Shown one piece after another: positions 26,160 to 34,793 of a DNA stretch of 64,000 bases. The DNA is taken from assembly GCF_026626335.1 (NCBI RefSeq), contig NZ_JAPNTZ010000007.1, forward strand, positions 186,001 through 250,000, read 5' to 3'. The notes under the pieces were generated by a model. The model was not told where the DNA came from. It worked only from the letters and a program-made list of their open reading frames with translations, and made no database searches. A program made the translations under genes and the position numbers. This DNA comes from Paractinoplanes pyxinae. Lineage in GTDB: Bacteria; Actinomycetota; Actinomycetes; Mycobacteriales; Micromonosporaceae. The stretch's first letter is position 1. The number at the start of each line of letters is the position of its first letter.

Positions 26160-27506
26160 GTGCCCGCCCTCGCCGTTCCCGCCTTCGCCCTGACGTGGTG
26201 GGCCGCCTGCTACCTGGCCGGCCGCGATCCGGTTCGGCCGGCGGCGCTGCGGGCGGCGGCTGCGCTTCTGGCGTACGCGGTGGGGGTGGCACTGTGGACC
26301 GTCGACGCTGACGGCACGGCGGCGCAGGTGCTGTTCTGCGTGCCCGCCCTGCTGTGGGCGGGCACGGCGGTGGCTCTGCTGCCGTCGTCGGTGCCCGAGC
26401 GGCGGCAGATCGACCTGGGCTGGATGATCCTCGGCGGCCCGTTTGTGGTGATGGCGGCGCTGCTGCCGGCGGCCGGCCGGCTGGTAGTGGTGGCCCCGCT
26501 GCTGGGCGGGCTGATTCTGTTGTGGCGGTTCCGCGATCAGGTGCGGCCGCCGATGCTCACTTCCGCCCTGGCCGTCGCGGCCACCCTGTACGCCCTGGCC
26601 TTGGCCGCCCTGCTGCTGCCGGTCGACCTGGGCTGGTCCGGCCTGGTGGTCGCGGCGATGGGGCTCGACCTGCTGATTCTCGGGTTCCTGGTCGCCGTGT
26701 CGGAGACGGTGGACGCCGGTGAGCGGCTGCGGCCCGACCTGATCCGGTCGGCCACCGCGGCCGTGATGGCCACCGTGCTGGTGGGCGGGCCGGTGGCGGT
26801 CACCCTGCTGGCGATCGACGACGAGCCGGTGCTGACGTTCCTGCAGTTCGCCCTGCTGGCCGTGGTGATGACCGTGACCGGGCTGGGCGGGCCGGTGCGC
26901 CGCGGGCTCGACCTGCTGGCCTTCCACTCCGACGATCGGCTGCGCCGCCACCGGTCTTCCCTGTTGCAGCTGGCCGAGGCGCTGCCCCGGCATCAGTCGC
27001 GCCGCCGGTTGCCGGCCACGGCCGAGCAGGATTTTCTGCGGTACGCGCGGCAGGCCCTGGACAATTTCGGCAACCTGGGCCGTCTGATGCGCAGCCCGCT
27101 CACCGACCTGCCCGCCGTCGACCGGCGGCTGACCGGGCGGGCGCTCGACCAGCCGCTCGAACGGGCGACCGAGCTGCGGGCGGTGCTGCGTGAGGGCGTC
27201 ACCAGCCTGCGCCCGGCCGGCGAGTTCGAGACCGGTGACGAGTGGCGGCACTACAACGCGCTGCACGTCTGCTCGGTGCTCGGTCTCAACCCGTACGCCC
27301 GAACCCGGACCGACGGCCTGGAGCGCGAGACCCGGCAGGCGGTCGAGTGGATCCGGCAGTACGTGCCGCGCGGCACCCTGCGGCGCTGGCACAACGAGGC
27401 GGCCGATCTGGTGGCGGCCCGCCTGTGGCAAGAGATGACCACGCCGGACGCCCGTGGGGTGGCTCGGCCACGGGGTAACCGGACCGCGCCGACACGCAGC
27501 ACATAA
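26160..27506 (+). CDS. Hypothetical membrane protein with a helical cytosolic C-terminal half
   Basis: I do not recognise the family. About eight hydrophobic segments fill residues 1-245. A soluble, Arg- and Leu-rich region of about 200 residues follows, with RRLPATAEQDFLRYARQAL and EWRHYNALHVCSVLGLNPYA. A GTG at 26160 gives 448 residues; a TTG at 26148 would overlap the DUF4126 stop (TTGA) and is a fair alternative. No clear ribosome site is present, which supports coupling to the upstream gene. It ends 57 bases before the FtsK-like ATPase gene, which seems to have its own promoter. Confidence 0.7.
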   Translation: MPALAVPAFALTWWAACYLAGRDPVRPAALRAAAALLAYAVGVALWTVDADGTAAQVLFCVPALLWAGTAVALLPSSVPERRQIDLGWMILGGPFVVMAALLPAAGRLVVVAPLLGGLILLWRFRDQVRPPMLTSALAVAATLYALALAALLLPVDLGWSGLVVAAMGLDLLILGFLVAVSETVDAGERLRPDLIRSATAAVMATVLVGGPVAVTLLAIDDEPVLTFLQFALLAVVMTVTGLGGPVRRGLDLLAFHSDDRLRRHRSSLLQLAEALPRHQSRRRLPATAEQDFLRYARQALDNFGNLGRLMRSPLTDLPAVDRRLTGRALDQPLERATELRAVLREGVTSLRPAGEFETGDEWRHYNALHVCSVLGLNPYARTRTDGLERETRQAVEWIRQYVPRGTLRRWHNEAADLVAARLWQEMTTPDARGVARPRGNRTAPTRST

Positions 27507-27530
27507 TCTCCTCATCCGTACGCAAATCGG

Positions 27531-27536
27531 TAAAAT
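27531..27536 (+). promoter_or_regulatory. Probable -10 element (TAAAAT) of the FtsK-like cassette
   Basis: TAAAAT stands out in a locally AT-richer 57-base gap. GGGGGA at 27554-27559 is the ribosome site before the GTG at 27564. No good -35 was found at the usual spacing. Confidence 0.4.
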
Positions 27537-27563
27537 CCCCCATCATGCGCTACGGGGGAACGG

Positions 27564-30161
27564 GTGCCTAGCCACCGCAATGAGCTGGTCGCGGCCGTCC
27601 GGCGAGAGTTGGCCGAGGCGCGCGGAGCGGCCCGGGCGGTGCTGGCCGAGGCGGAGTCGGCCCGCGGCGAGGCTCAGAACCGCCGTCGGCTGGTCCGGGA
27701 GGCGTACGCGACCTGCCTCAACCAGCTCGCCGAGGCCCGCGACGCCGCCCGCCGGGACATCCAGCGCCGCTTTCAGTTCGAGTCGTCGCGGCTGGCCGGG
27801 AACGTGCGGCACCTGGCCGCGCTGAGTGCGAGCGGTGCGGCCGGGCTGCCCTGGCGCATGTGGTCGCCGACCGAGCCCGAGCCCGGCGCCCGTCCCGGCC
27901 TGCTCCGCATCGGCACGCTGACCGTGGACGACACCGCGGCCCTGCCCGCGCTGATCCCGTTCCTGGACGCGGCCCACCTCAACCTCGCCGGGCCGGCCGA
28001 CGAGACGGACGCGGTGATCACCGGGCTGCTGCTGCGCGCGCTCGGCACCACCCGCCCGGGCGACGTGCAGCTCACCATCTACGACCCCGAGTACCTGGGC
28101 GGCACGCTGGCCTCGTTCGCCCCGCTCGGCGTCTCGTTCGTCGGGCCGGGCAGCCTGGGCACGACGCTGGACGAGCTGGTCGAGCACATCTGCCGGGTCA
28201 ACGAGACGGTGCTGGCCGGCGAGCACCAGTCGCTGGCCGATCTGACCGCGGCCACCACCGGTCCGCGGGCCGAGCCGTGGCGGGTGATCGTGCTGCTGGC
28301 CGACTCGGCCACCGTCGGCGAGCTGACCAACGGGCAACGGGCCCAGCTCGACCGGATCGTGCGCACCGGCGTCGCTTGCGGGGTCCATCTCGTCGTACGC
28401 GGTCTGGAACTGACCGAACACCCCAGCGTGCGCCGCCTGACCGTGCGCGACCAGACCGCCACCTGCGATCTCACCGGCGACCTGGAGATCCGCCTCGACC
28501 CGCCACCCCCGGCCGAGCGGGTGACCTCGTTCTGCCGGGCCGCCGCCGAACGCCTGCGGGCCGGACCGCCACCGGCCCGGCTGGCCGATCTCGAGCCGCG
28601 CGAGTTCTGGGCCGAGTCGTCGGCGCACGGGCTGGTGGCGCCGATCGGCGACAGCACCGACGGCACGCTCATCGAGGTGCCGCTGGGCGACGACCCGCCG
28701 CACGCGCTGATCGGCGGGCCGTCCGGATCGGGCAAGACCAACCTGATCTACGCCTGGCTGGCCGGGTTGGCCACCCGCTACGGGCCCGAGGAACTGGCCC
28801 TCTACCTGCTCGACTTCAAGGAAGGCGTGTCGTTCGCGCGGTTCGTGCCCGGCCCGCGCGACCCGGGCTGGCTGCCCCAGGTGCGCCTGGCCGGCATCAA
28901 CGTCAACGGCGACCGCGAGTTCGGCCTGGCCATGCTGCGGCACCTGAGCGAGGAGCTGCGGACCCGGGCCCAGGCGGCCAAGCGGGTGGACGCGTCCAAA
29001 CTGGCCGAGCTGCGGGCCGAGGACCCCAACGGGCACTGGCCGCGGATCGTCGCGGTGATCGACGAGTTCCAGGTGCTGCTCTCGGGCCGGGACGCCGTGG
29101 CCGACGAGGCGGTCACCCTGCTCGAGGATCTGGCCCGCCGCGGCCGCTCGCAGGGAATCCACCTGATCCTGGCCTCGCAGGACGTCTCCGGCATCGAGGC
29201 GCTCTGGGGCCGCTCCGGCCTGATCGGACAGTTCACGCTGCGCATCGCCCTGCCCAAGGCCCGCCGCATCCTGGCCGACGACAATCTGGCCGCCGCCGTG
29301 ATCCCTCGCTTCCACGCGGTGGTCAACACCCAGTCCGGTACGTCGGGAGCCAACCAGATCGTGCGGCTGCCCGACGCCGGGGACCGGCTGGTCTGGCGCA
29401 GCCTGCAACGCCGCCTGTGGCGCGACCGCCCGGACGGCTGCGAGGAGCCCCGCCTGTTCGACGGCGACGCCGTGCCGTTGCTGCCCGAGTCGTGCCGCCC
29501 GTCCGGCCCGGTGCCCAGCGCCGAGTCGCCGGTCGGCTCGTCGCCGGGCGCGGTGCTGGGCGAGCGGATCGACGTGGCCGCCCGGCCGGCTCGGCTGCGG
29601 CTGGGCCGCATGCCTGGGCGCAACCTGGCCGTGCTCGGCACCCGCACCGACGAGGCTTGCGACGTACTCGCGGCGGCTGCGTTGTCGCTGGCCGCGCAGG
29701 GTCCGGCGCACTTCAGCATCGTCTGCCTGGACCAGGACGCGTCCCGGCCGGCCGCGCGGCTGATGGCCGAGCTGCCGTCGGCCGACTGGTGCGACGGGCC
29801 GCCCGAGCTCACCGAGAGCGCTGTCCCGCACTACGTGATCGGCTACGCCTTGGACGCCACCGCCGACGTCTCGCTCCGGCAACTGCTGGCCGACGGGCCC
29901 GAGCGCCGTACGCACGTACTGGGCTGGTGGCGGTCGGTGAACCGCTTGCGCGACTCCCTGGGCGGCGTGGGCGCCCGCCTCGACCCGATCGGCGCCTGGG
30001 TGGCGCTCGACGTGCAGGGGGCCGACCTGGCCCCGCTCTATCCCCAGCCCGGCGGGCCGGCCTGGTATCCGCGCACCCGGCGGGCGCTGTTCTTCGACCG
30101 CTCGGTGCACCGAACCCCGGAAGTCATCGTCCCGTACGAGGTGAACAGTGACCACACGTGA
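27564..30161 (+). CDS. FtsK/SpoIIIE-type ATPase with coiled-coil N-terminus
   Basis: 865 residues. An N-terminal coiled coil covers about 1-75. A first ATPase-like domain without Walker A follows (about 100-330, with DVQLTIYDPEYLGG). Next is the active FtsK/SpoIIIE domain with Walker A GGPSGSGKTN (Lys391), LYLLDFKEGVSF, Walker B VAVIDEFQVLL (Asp500, Glu501) and RRGRSQGIHLILASQD. A third, degenerate ATPase-like domain follows (about 670-800, RNLAVLGTRTDEACDVL). The tandem plan with one live site resembles EccC-type or DNA-translocase motors. No ESX substrates or conjugation genes are nearby. It overlaps its membrane partner by 14 bases. DNA or protein translocation is an inference; the cargo is unknown. 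Confidence 0.82.
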   Translation: MPSHRNELVAAVRRELAEARGAARAVLAEAESARGEAQNRRRLVREAYATCLNQLAEARDAARRDIQRRFQFESSRLAGNVRHLAALSASGAAGLPWRMWSPTEPEPGARPGLLRIGTLTVDDTAALPALIPFLDAAHLNLAGPADETDAVITGLLLRALGTTRPGDVQLTIYDPEYLGGTLASFAPLGVSFVGPGSLGTTLDELVEHICRVNETVLAGEHQSLADLTAATTGPRAEPWRVIVLLADSATVGELTNGQRAQLDRIVRTGVACGVHLVVRGLELTEHPSVRRLTVRDQTATCDLTGDLEIRLDPPPPAERVTSFCRAAAERLRAGPPPARLADLEPREFWAESSAHGLVAPIGDSTDGTLIEVPLGDDPPHALIGGPSGSGKTNLIYAWLAGLATRYGPEELALYLLDFKEGVSFARFVPGPRDPGWLPQVRLAGINVNGDREFGLAMLRHLSEELRTRAQAAKRVDASKLAELRAEDPNGHWPRIVAVIDEFQVLLSGRDAVADEAVTLLEDLARRGRSQGIHLILASQDVSGIEALWGRSGLIGQFTLRIALPKARRILADDNLAAAVIPRFHAVVNTQSGTSGANQIVRLPDAGDRLVWRSLQRRLWRDRPDGCEEPRLFDGDAVPLLPESCRPSGPVPSAESPVGSSPGAVLGERIDVAARPARLRLGRMPGRNLAVLGTRTDEACDVLAAAALSLAAQGPAHFSIVCLDQDASRPAARLMAELPSADWCDGPPELTESAVPHYVIGYALDATADVSLRQLLADGPERRTHVLGWWRSVNRLRDSLGGVGARLDPIGAWVALDVQGADLAPLYPQPGGPAWYPRTRRALFFDRSVHRTPEVIVPYEVNSDHT

Positions 30162-30897
30162 CCGCCAGCCGATCGGCCGCGACTACCAGCTGATGGTCAG
30201 CGCCCTGGCCGAGGCCACCCGCCGCCGCGACGCCGCCCTCGGCAACGCCGAACAGTCGTACCAGGAAAGCTCGGCCCAGGCCGGCGGCGAACTGGCCCGA
30301 GCCGAGGGCGACGCCCTGTCGGCCGACCAGTGGGCCGGCGCCGCCGCCGCGCAGGTGCTCGACGTGGACCGCGAAGCCGCCCACCTGTGGGACCAGCTAC
30401 GCCGAGCGCGGGGCTTGCGCGTACGAACCCTGGGCGACCTCCCCGAGCCGGTCCCCGTGGACCTGCTGCCCCGCGCGGCCCTGACCAGCGCACCCGAGTC
30501 CCTGGACCGGCCACCCACCCGCCAATCCCCCCGGGCCCTGCTCGACAAGGCGGCCGAACGCATCGACCAGACGATCCGCCCGGCCGGCCGCCGATCCCTG
30601 CCCCGCTGGTCGCTGCCGCTGCTGCCTTTGCTGGGCGCGGTGGTGGCCGCACTGGCCGGCCTGGTCGGTTCGGGCCTGGTCTCGTTCGGCAGCACCGGCG
30701 TCCCGGGCGGCTCGGTGATCCGCCTCGCGGGCTGGCTCGCCTTCCTGGTGGCGCCTTCGGCCGGAGTCCCCGTGGCCGCGTTCTTCGCCCACCGCCGCCT
30801 GCAGGCCCGCGTCGACATCGGCGGCATCGGCCTGACCCTGCTCGGCGGCATGATCGCCGCCACATTGATGTCGCTGGCCTTCGCCTCAACCCGCTGA
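30148..30897 (+). CDS. Coiled-coil membrane partner of the FtsK-like ATPase
   Basis: 249 residues. The N-terminal 100 residues are a charged helix rich in A, E and R. A Pro-rich linker leads to three hydrophobic segments (about 155-178, 186-212, 225-247) ending in SLAFASTR. Like the ATPase it carries an N-terminal coiled coil, so the two could pair through it and dock the motor at the membrane. Its start lies 14 bases inside the ATPase gene. The last 25 residues have a paralogous remnant after nucS. The family is unknown to me. The 3' end overlaps the convergent pseudogene. Confidence 0.72.
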   Translation: MTTRDRQPIGRDYQLMVSALAEATRRRDAALGNAEQSYQESSAQAGGELARAEGDALSADQWAGAAAAQVLDVDREAAHLWDQLRRARGLRVRTLGDLPEPVPVDLLPRAALTSAPESLDRPPTRQSPRALLDKAAERIDQTIRPAGRRSLPRWSLPLLPLLGAVVAALAGLVGSGLVSFGSTGVPGGSVIRLAGWLAFLVAPSAGVPVAAFFAHRRLQARVDIGGIGLTLLGGMIAATLMSLAFASTR

Positions 30898-32340
30898 AAG
30901 CGAGACCTCGGCTCCCACGGTTTGAAGCTGCGCATCACGTCCTCGTACGGGTCACGCCCGATCGGAGCGGTGCAGCGGTTGTCGATCTGCGCGACCACGC
31001 CGGTGAGCCGGTCCAGGGAAGCCTTGCCCGTTGTCGGCCGCGGTGGTGAAGTGATAGCGCACGCGGAAGTTCCCTGACGTGTCGCGGCTCGGGAAGCAGA
31101 GGCCCGCCGAGTTCGGCTTGCGGAACCGCTCGTACACCTTGTCCTGGCAGGACTTGTCCAAGCTGGTGGCGCCCAGCGGGTTGTTGCGCACGCACCCACG
31201 AGAGCATCGGCGACCCCGGAGTCCGGGTTCACGGTGACGTTGCTGGGTACGCGTTGAACAGAGCGGCCACGGTGCCGGTGTGGCTCGCCGCCACGTCGAC
31301 TCGGCCGGTCTCGAGGTCGACCCAGATGGAACCTTTTGCTCTTGGCCGCGTCGGCCGGGGGGAAGCGCCCCGGTCGTTGCCGAATCCGAGCAGGTCGATC
31401 CGCTTGGCTGCGATGTACATGTTGATCCGCAGACAGCCCCAACCGGGACGAGGCTTGATCGCCGTGGCGGCCCGGCTCCGGGTCCGGCAGTAACTGCCGT
31501 CGTTGAACTCGATCGGAACCTCGCAGACGTTCTCCAGCACGTGCCGGGGCTCGGACCGGCCCTTGTTCCCGTTCGCGTCGACCACGTCGACCGCGACGAA
31601 TCGGGCCAGGTCGGCCGGCCGGGTGCGATACGTCGCGCCCGCCGCTCCGGCGATGGGGGTGCGATTGGTGGCGTCGAGCGCGGTACAGCGAAGCCAAGCG
31701 TAGGACCGCAGCGGCGCACTGAAGTTCCCTTCGACCTTCCAGATGGAGGCGACGCGCAGGGCACCTACCGTCCGAAGGGTCAGCGTGACCGGACCGGGCG
31801 GCGCCGACGTGGTCGGTATCGGGGTGGGCGCTGGTCCCGAGCCCGGTGCCGCCGTGATACTCAGCTGACCGTCGCCATCGTTCGACGCGTACACCGGCTC
31901 GTCGACCGGGTCGATGACGTGGCTGGCTCCCGCACCACCGCCACCCGGACTGCCGCCGCCGCTGTCACCTCCGCCGCCACCGCCTCCGATCGGGCTGGAC
32001 GGGTCGCCGCCTCGGCCACGTCCCGCCTCGACGCCACCGCCCTTGACGGATGATCCGCCGCCACCACCGGCCACCATGCTCCGCGGGTGCCACGCCCGGT
32101 CCGGGCGCCCGCGAAGGTGCTGGTGCCGCCGCCGATGCTTTTGCCCGCTTTCAATTCGCCGCAATTGAGTGCACCGCAGCCGTCCCGGTTGCCGCCTCGG
32201 CCACCGACCAGAACCGCGAGCACCTGACCCGGGGTCACCGTCACCGTGGCGGTGACGTCGGCGCCGTCGCCGGCTCGAGCCGTCCCGGTGCCGCCCTGAG
32301 CGCCTGTGGCCGGATGCTGACGGAGGTCACGCCGTCCGCC
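30886..32340 (-). pseudogene. Frameshifted gene for a Gly-rich secreted-type protein
   Basis: Coding-quality peptides run along the minus strand but jump between frames at least five times: DGVTSVSI; then VTATVTVTPGQVLAVLVGG; then a Gly-rich stretch with SMVAGGGGG; then an Ig-like or Cys-containing part (WKVEGNFSAPLRSYAWLRC, GWGCLRINMYIAAKR); then NVTVNPDSGVADAL; then DKSCQDKVYERFRKPNSAG; then RLTGVVAQIDNRC; and AQLQTVGAEVSLSAG before a stop at 30886. The order matches a single Gly-rich extracellular protein of a kind seen in actinomycetes. Neighbouring genes are intact, so true decay is more likely than poor sequence. Function is not assignable. Confidence 0.7.
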
Positions 32341-32711
32341 TGTGCGCACCGTCCGGATGGTTGACCACCTACGGGTGCGTAGCTGGAGGCCGGAGTGAGA
32401 GCCAAGCCGAGGAGGCGGCGGGCGTCCTGGGTGCGTAGGAGGCGGGACAGGTGCGACGGGTACCAGCGGGTGCCGCCGGCCGGGGTTTGGACTCCGTCGG
32501 CGTTGAGGTGGGCGCATATCTCGGTCAGGCGGGCGCCGGCGGCTCGGGCCGTCACCACTCGTACGAGGACGTCGTCGGGGCAGCGGCGCGGGCGGCCCAG
32601 GCGCACGCCCTGGCGTCGCAGCGCGGCCAGGGCCTCGATCGTGCGCTCCGCGATCAGGCGGCGGCGCAGCTCCTCGGGCGTCACGACCGGGGCGGGGCGC
32701 TGGCGGATCAT
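32241..32711 (-). pseudogene. Truncated serine recombinase (Hin-like C-terminal part)
   Basis: The peptide ERTIEALAALRRQGVRLGRP and the following helix-turn-helix part (EICAHLNADGVQTPAGGTRW, YPSHLSRLL) match the linker and DNA-binding end of resolvase/invertase proteins. The whole catalytic domain with its serine nucleophile is missing. The ATG at 32711 overlaps the stop of the small membrane gene upstream (ATGA), so the frame may still be translated as a 156-residue protein. Its last 30 residues run into the decayed Gly-rich gene (ADGVTSVSI). It may be a scar of an integrated element, or a domesticated DNA-binding protein. Confidence 0.65.
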
Positions 32712-32893
32712 CGGGCGTTCCGCAGGAAGGTGAGCAGCTGGCGCAGGATGCCGGCCGCGTGCCGGCGCACCTCGGCTCGGGGGTGGAACAGCGTGACGGC
32801 GAGGGTCAGCCCGACGTAGAGGACGAAGGCGCCGAGTGCGACGGCGGCGACCCAGCCCAGTGCCGGGCCCATTTTCTCTAGTAGCAGGAACAC
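32708..32893 (-). CDS. Small single-pass membrane protein (61 residues)
   Basis: One long hydrophobic helix (ALGWVAAVALGAFVLYVGLT) and a basic amphipathic tail (FHPRAEVRRHAAGILRQLL). AAAGG lies 8 bases before the GTG at 32893; an ATG at 32872 would give 54 residues. It overlaps the recombinase fragment by four bases. Unknown family, probably part of the same accessory remnant. Confidence 0.5.
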   Translation of the reverse strand: MFLLLEKMGPALGWVAAVALGAFVLYVGLTLAVTLFHPRAEVRRHAAGILRQLLTFLRNAR

Positions 32894-33096
32894 GACGGCC
32901 ACCTTTCGAGTGCCATAGCGAAGCAGCCCCCACAGCCCAGCGCGATACAAAACCAGGGGAATTGCCTTCAGCTACGGCACCCGGTTGCCGCCGGGTGTCG
33001 TGTCTTGGTTCGAAGGTAGACCCGGCTCGCCGCTTTCCGGTAAAGGGTCGCCCGCGCGGGACGGCGGAATGCGGGCCCGCCCCTTACGGTCATGGC

Positions 33097-33936
33097 ATGG
33101 AGCCGGCTATCCGCGTGCGTGGGCTGCGGAAGACCTATGCGGGGAGCCCCGCCGTCGACGGGGTGGATCTCGAGGTGGGGCGGGGTGAGGTGTTCGCTCT
33201 GCTCGGGCCGAACGGGGCGGGCAAGACGACCACTGTGGAGATCCTCGAGGGGTTCCGGAAGCGGGACTCGGGCGAGGTCAGCGTGCTCGGGGCCGACCCC
33301 GCCACGCACCCGCCGCGGGATCGGGTGGGCATCGTCCTGCAGGGGACCGGGGAGTTCGACGAGTTGACCGTGGGTGAGGTCGTCCGGCATTTCGCCCGCT
33401 ACTACTCGCGGCCGGACGACCCGGTGGCCGTGATCGAGCGGGTCGGGCTGAAGGACAAGGCCAAGGCCCGTACGCACACGCTCTCCGGTGGACAGAAGCG
33501 GCGCCTGGACGTGGCGCTCGGGATCGTGGGACGGCCTGAGCTGCTGTTCCTCGACGAGCCCACGACCGGCTTCGACCCTGAGGCGCGCCGGGAGTTCTGG
33601 CAGCTCATCCGCGACCTGCAGACCGGCGGCACCACGATCGTGCTGACCACCCACTATCTGGAAGAGGCCGAGGCGCTGGCCGACCGGGTGGGGGTGATCG
33701 CGCGGGGCCGTCTCATCGCTGTCGACACTCCGGCCCAACTGGGTGATCGCGAGTCGGCCCGTGCCACGGTCTCCTGGCGTACGCGGGAAGGGGTCTTGGA
33801 AAGCGAGCGGACTGCCACACCGACGCAGTTCGTGAGCGAGCTGGCCCGGCAGTTCGACGGCGAGGTGCCGGCGTTGACCGTGACCCGCCCGACCCTGGAG
33901 GACGTCTACCTCGAGATGATCGGAGTCGCGCCGTGA
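33097..33936 (+). CDS. ABC transporter ATP-binding protein, DrrA-like
   Basis: The ATPase subunit of a drug/antibiotic-type exporter, 279 residues. Walker A is GPNGAGKTT, the signature LSGGQKRRLDVAL and Walker B LLFLDEPTTGFDPEAR. A C-terminal region of about 70 residues, ending in RPTLEDVYLEMIGVAP, is typical of the DrrA/NodI branch. The ATG at 33097 begins at the conserved IRVRGLRKTY; upstream frames are shadows. It overlaps the permease by four bases. It could serve self-resistance or lipid export; no biosynthetic genes are adjacent. Confidence 0.92.
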   Translation: MEPAIRVRGLRKTYAGSPAVDGVDLEVGRGEVFALLGPNGAGKTTTVEILEGFRKRDSGEVSVLGADPATHPPRDRVGIVLQGTGEFDELTVGEVVRHFARYYSRPDDPVAVIERVGLKDKAKARTHTLSGGQKRRLDVALGIVGRPELLFLDEPTTGFDPEARREFWQLIRDLQTGGTTIVLTTHYLEEAEALADRVGVIARGRLIAVDTPAQLGDRESARATVSWRTREGVLESERTATPTQFVSELARQFDGEVPALTVTRPTLEDVYLEMIGVAP

Positions 33937-34718
33937 TCAGCCTCGGCTACCACCAGGGGCTCCTGGAGGCCAAGCAGTTCCTGCGCAGCCGGGAGCAGGT
34001 CGTGTTCACGCTCGCCTTCCCGGCCATCCTGATCACCGTCTTCGGGTCGATCTTCAAGGGGGACATCGGCGCGGGGGTCGGCTTCACGCAGTACTTCGTC
34101 ACCGGCATGATCGGGACGGGTCTGATGACGGCCGGTTTCCAGTCGCTGGCCATCCAGATCCCGGCCGAGCGTGACCGCGGCGTGCTCAAGCGTTTCCTCG
34201 GCACCCCGATGCCCCGGTGGGTCTACTTCGCGGGCAAGGTGATCATGGTCGGCTTCATCGCCGTGCTCGAGACGGTGATCCTGCTCACCGTGGCCACCCT
34301 GTTCTTCGGGCTCGAGCTGCCCAGCACCGGCGACAAGTGGCTGACCTTCCTGTGGGTGTCGGTGCTCGGCATCACCGCCTGCACGCTGTGCGGGGTGGCC
34401 TTCTCGTCGGTCGCCCGCACCGGCCGCAGCGCGCCCGCCGTGGTCACCCCGGTCGCGCTGGTGCTTCAGTTCATCTCCGGCGTGTTCTTCGTCTTCACCA
34501 GCCTGCCCGGCTGGATGCAGACCGTGGCCGGGTTCTTCCCGCTCAAGTGGCTGTGCCAGGGTCTACGCTCGGTGTTCCTGCCGGAGTCGTTCGGCGCGCA
34601 GGAGCCCGGCGGCTCGTTCGACCTGCCCCGGGTGGCGATCGTGCTGGGCGTGTGGTGCGTGGTCGCGCTGCTCCTCTGTCTGACGACGTTCAAGTGGACG
34701 ACCAAACGCGACGGCTGA
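33933..34718 (+). CDS. ABC-2 type permease, DrrB-like
   Basis: A 261-residue membrane subunit with six helices. EAKQFLRSREQVVFTLAFPA is the amphipathic entry typical of ABC-2 permeases, and the segment ISGVFFVFTSLPGWMQTVAG holds the family signature. The GTG start at 33933 overlaps the ATPase stop (GTGA). It forms a complete half-size exporter with the preceding gene. The cargo is unknown. Confidence 0.92.
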   Translation: MISLGYHQGLLEAKQFLRSREQVVFTLAFPAILITVFGSIFKGDIGAGVGFTQYFVTGMIGTGLMTAGFQSLAIQIPAERDRGVLKRFLGTPMPRWVYFAGKVIMVGFIAVLETVILLTVATLFFGLELPSTGDKWLTFLWVSVLGITACTLCGVAFSSVARTGRSAPAVVTPVALVLQFISGVFFVFTSLPGWMQTVAGFFPLKWLCQGLRSVFLPESFGAQEPGGSFDLPRVAIVLGVWCVVALLLCLTTFKWTTKRDG

Positions 34719-34793
34719 GTCTGACAGGCTTGACCGAGGGCACCGGCGGGTAAACCGGGCTGATTCGTCACAACAAAGGAGTTGGTCGCCGCC

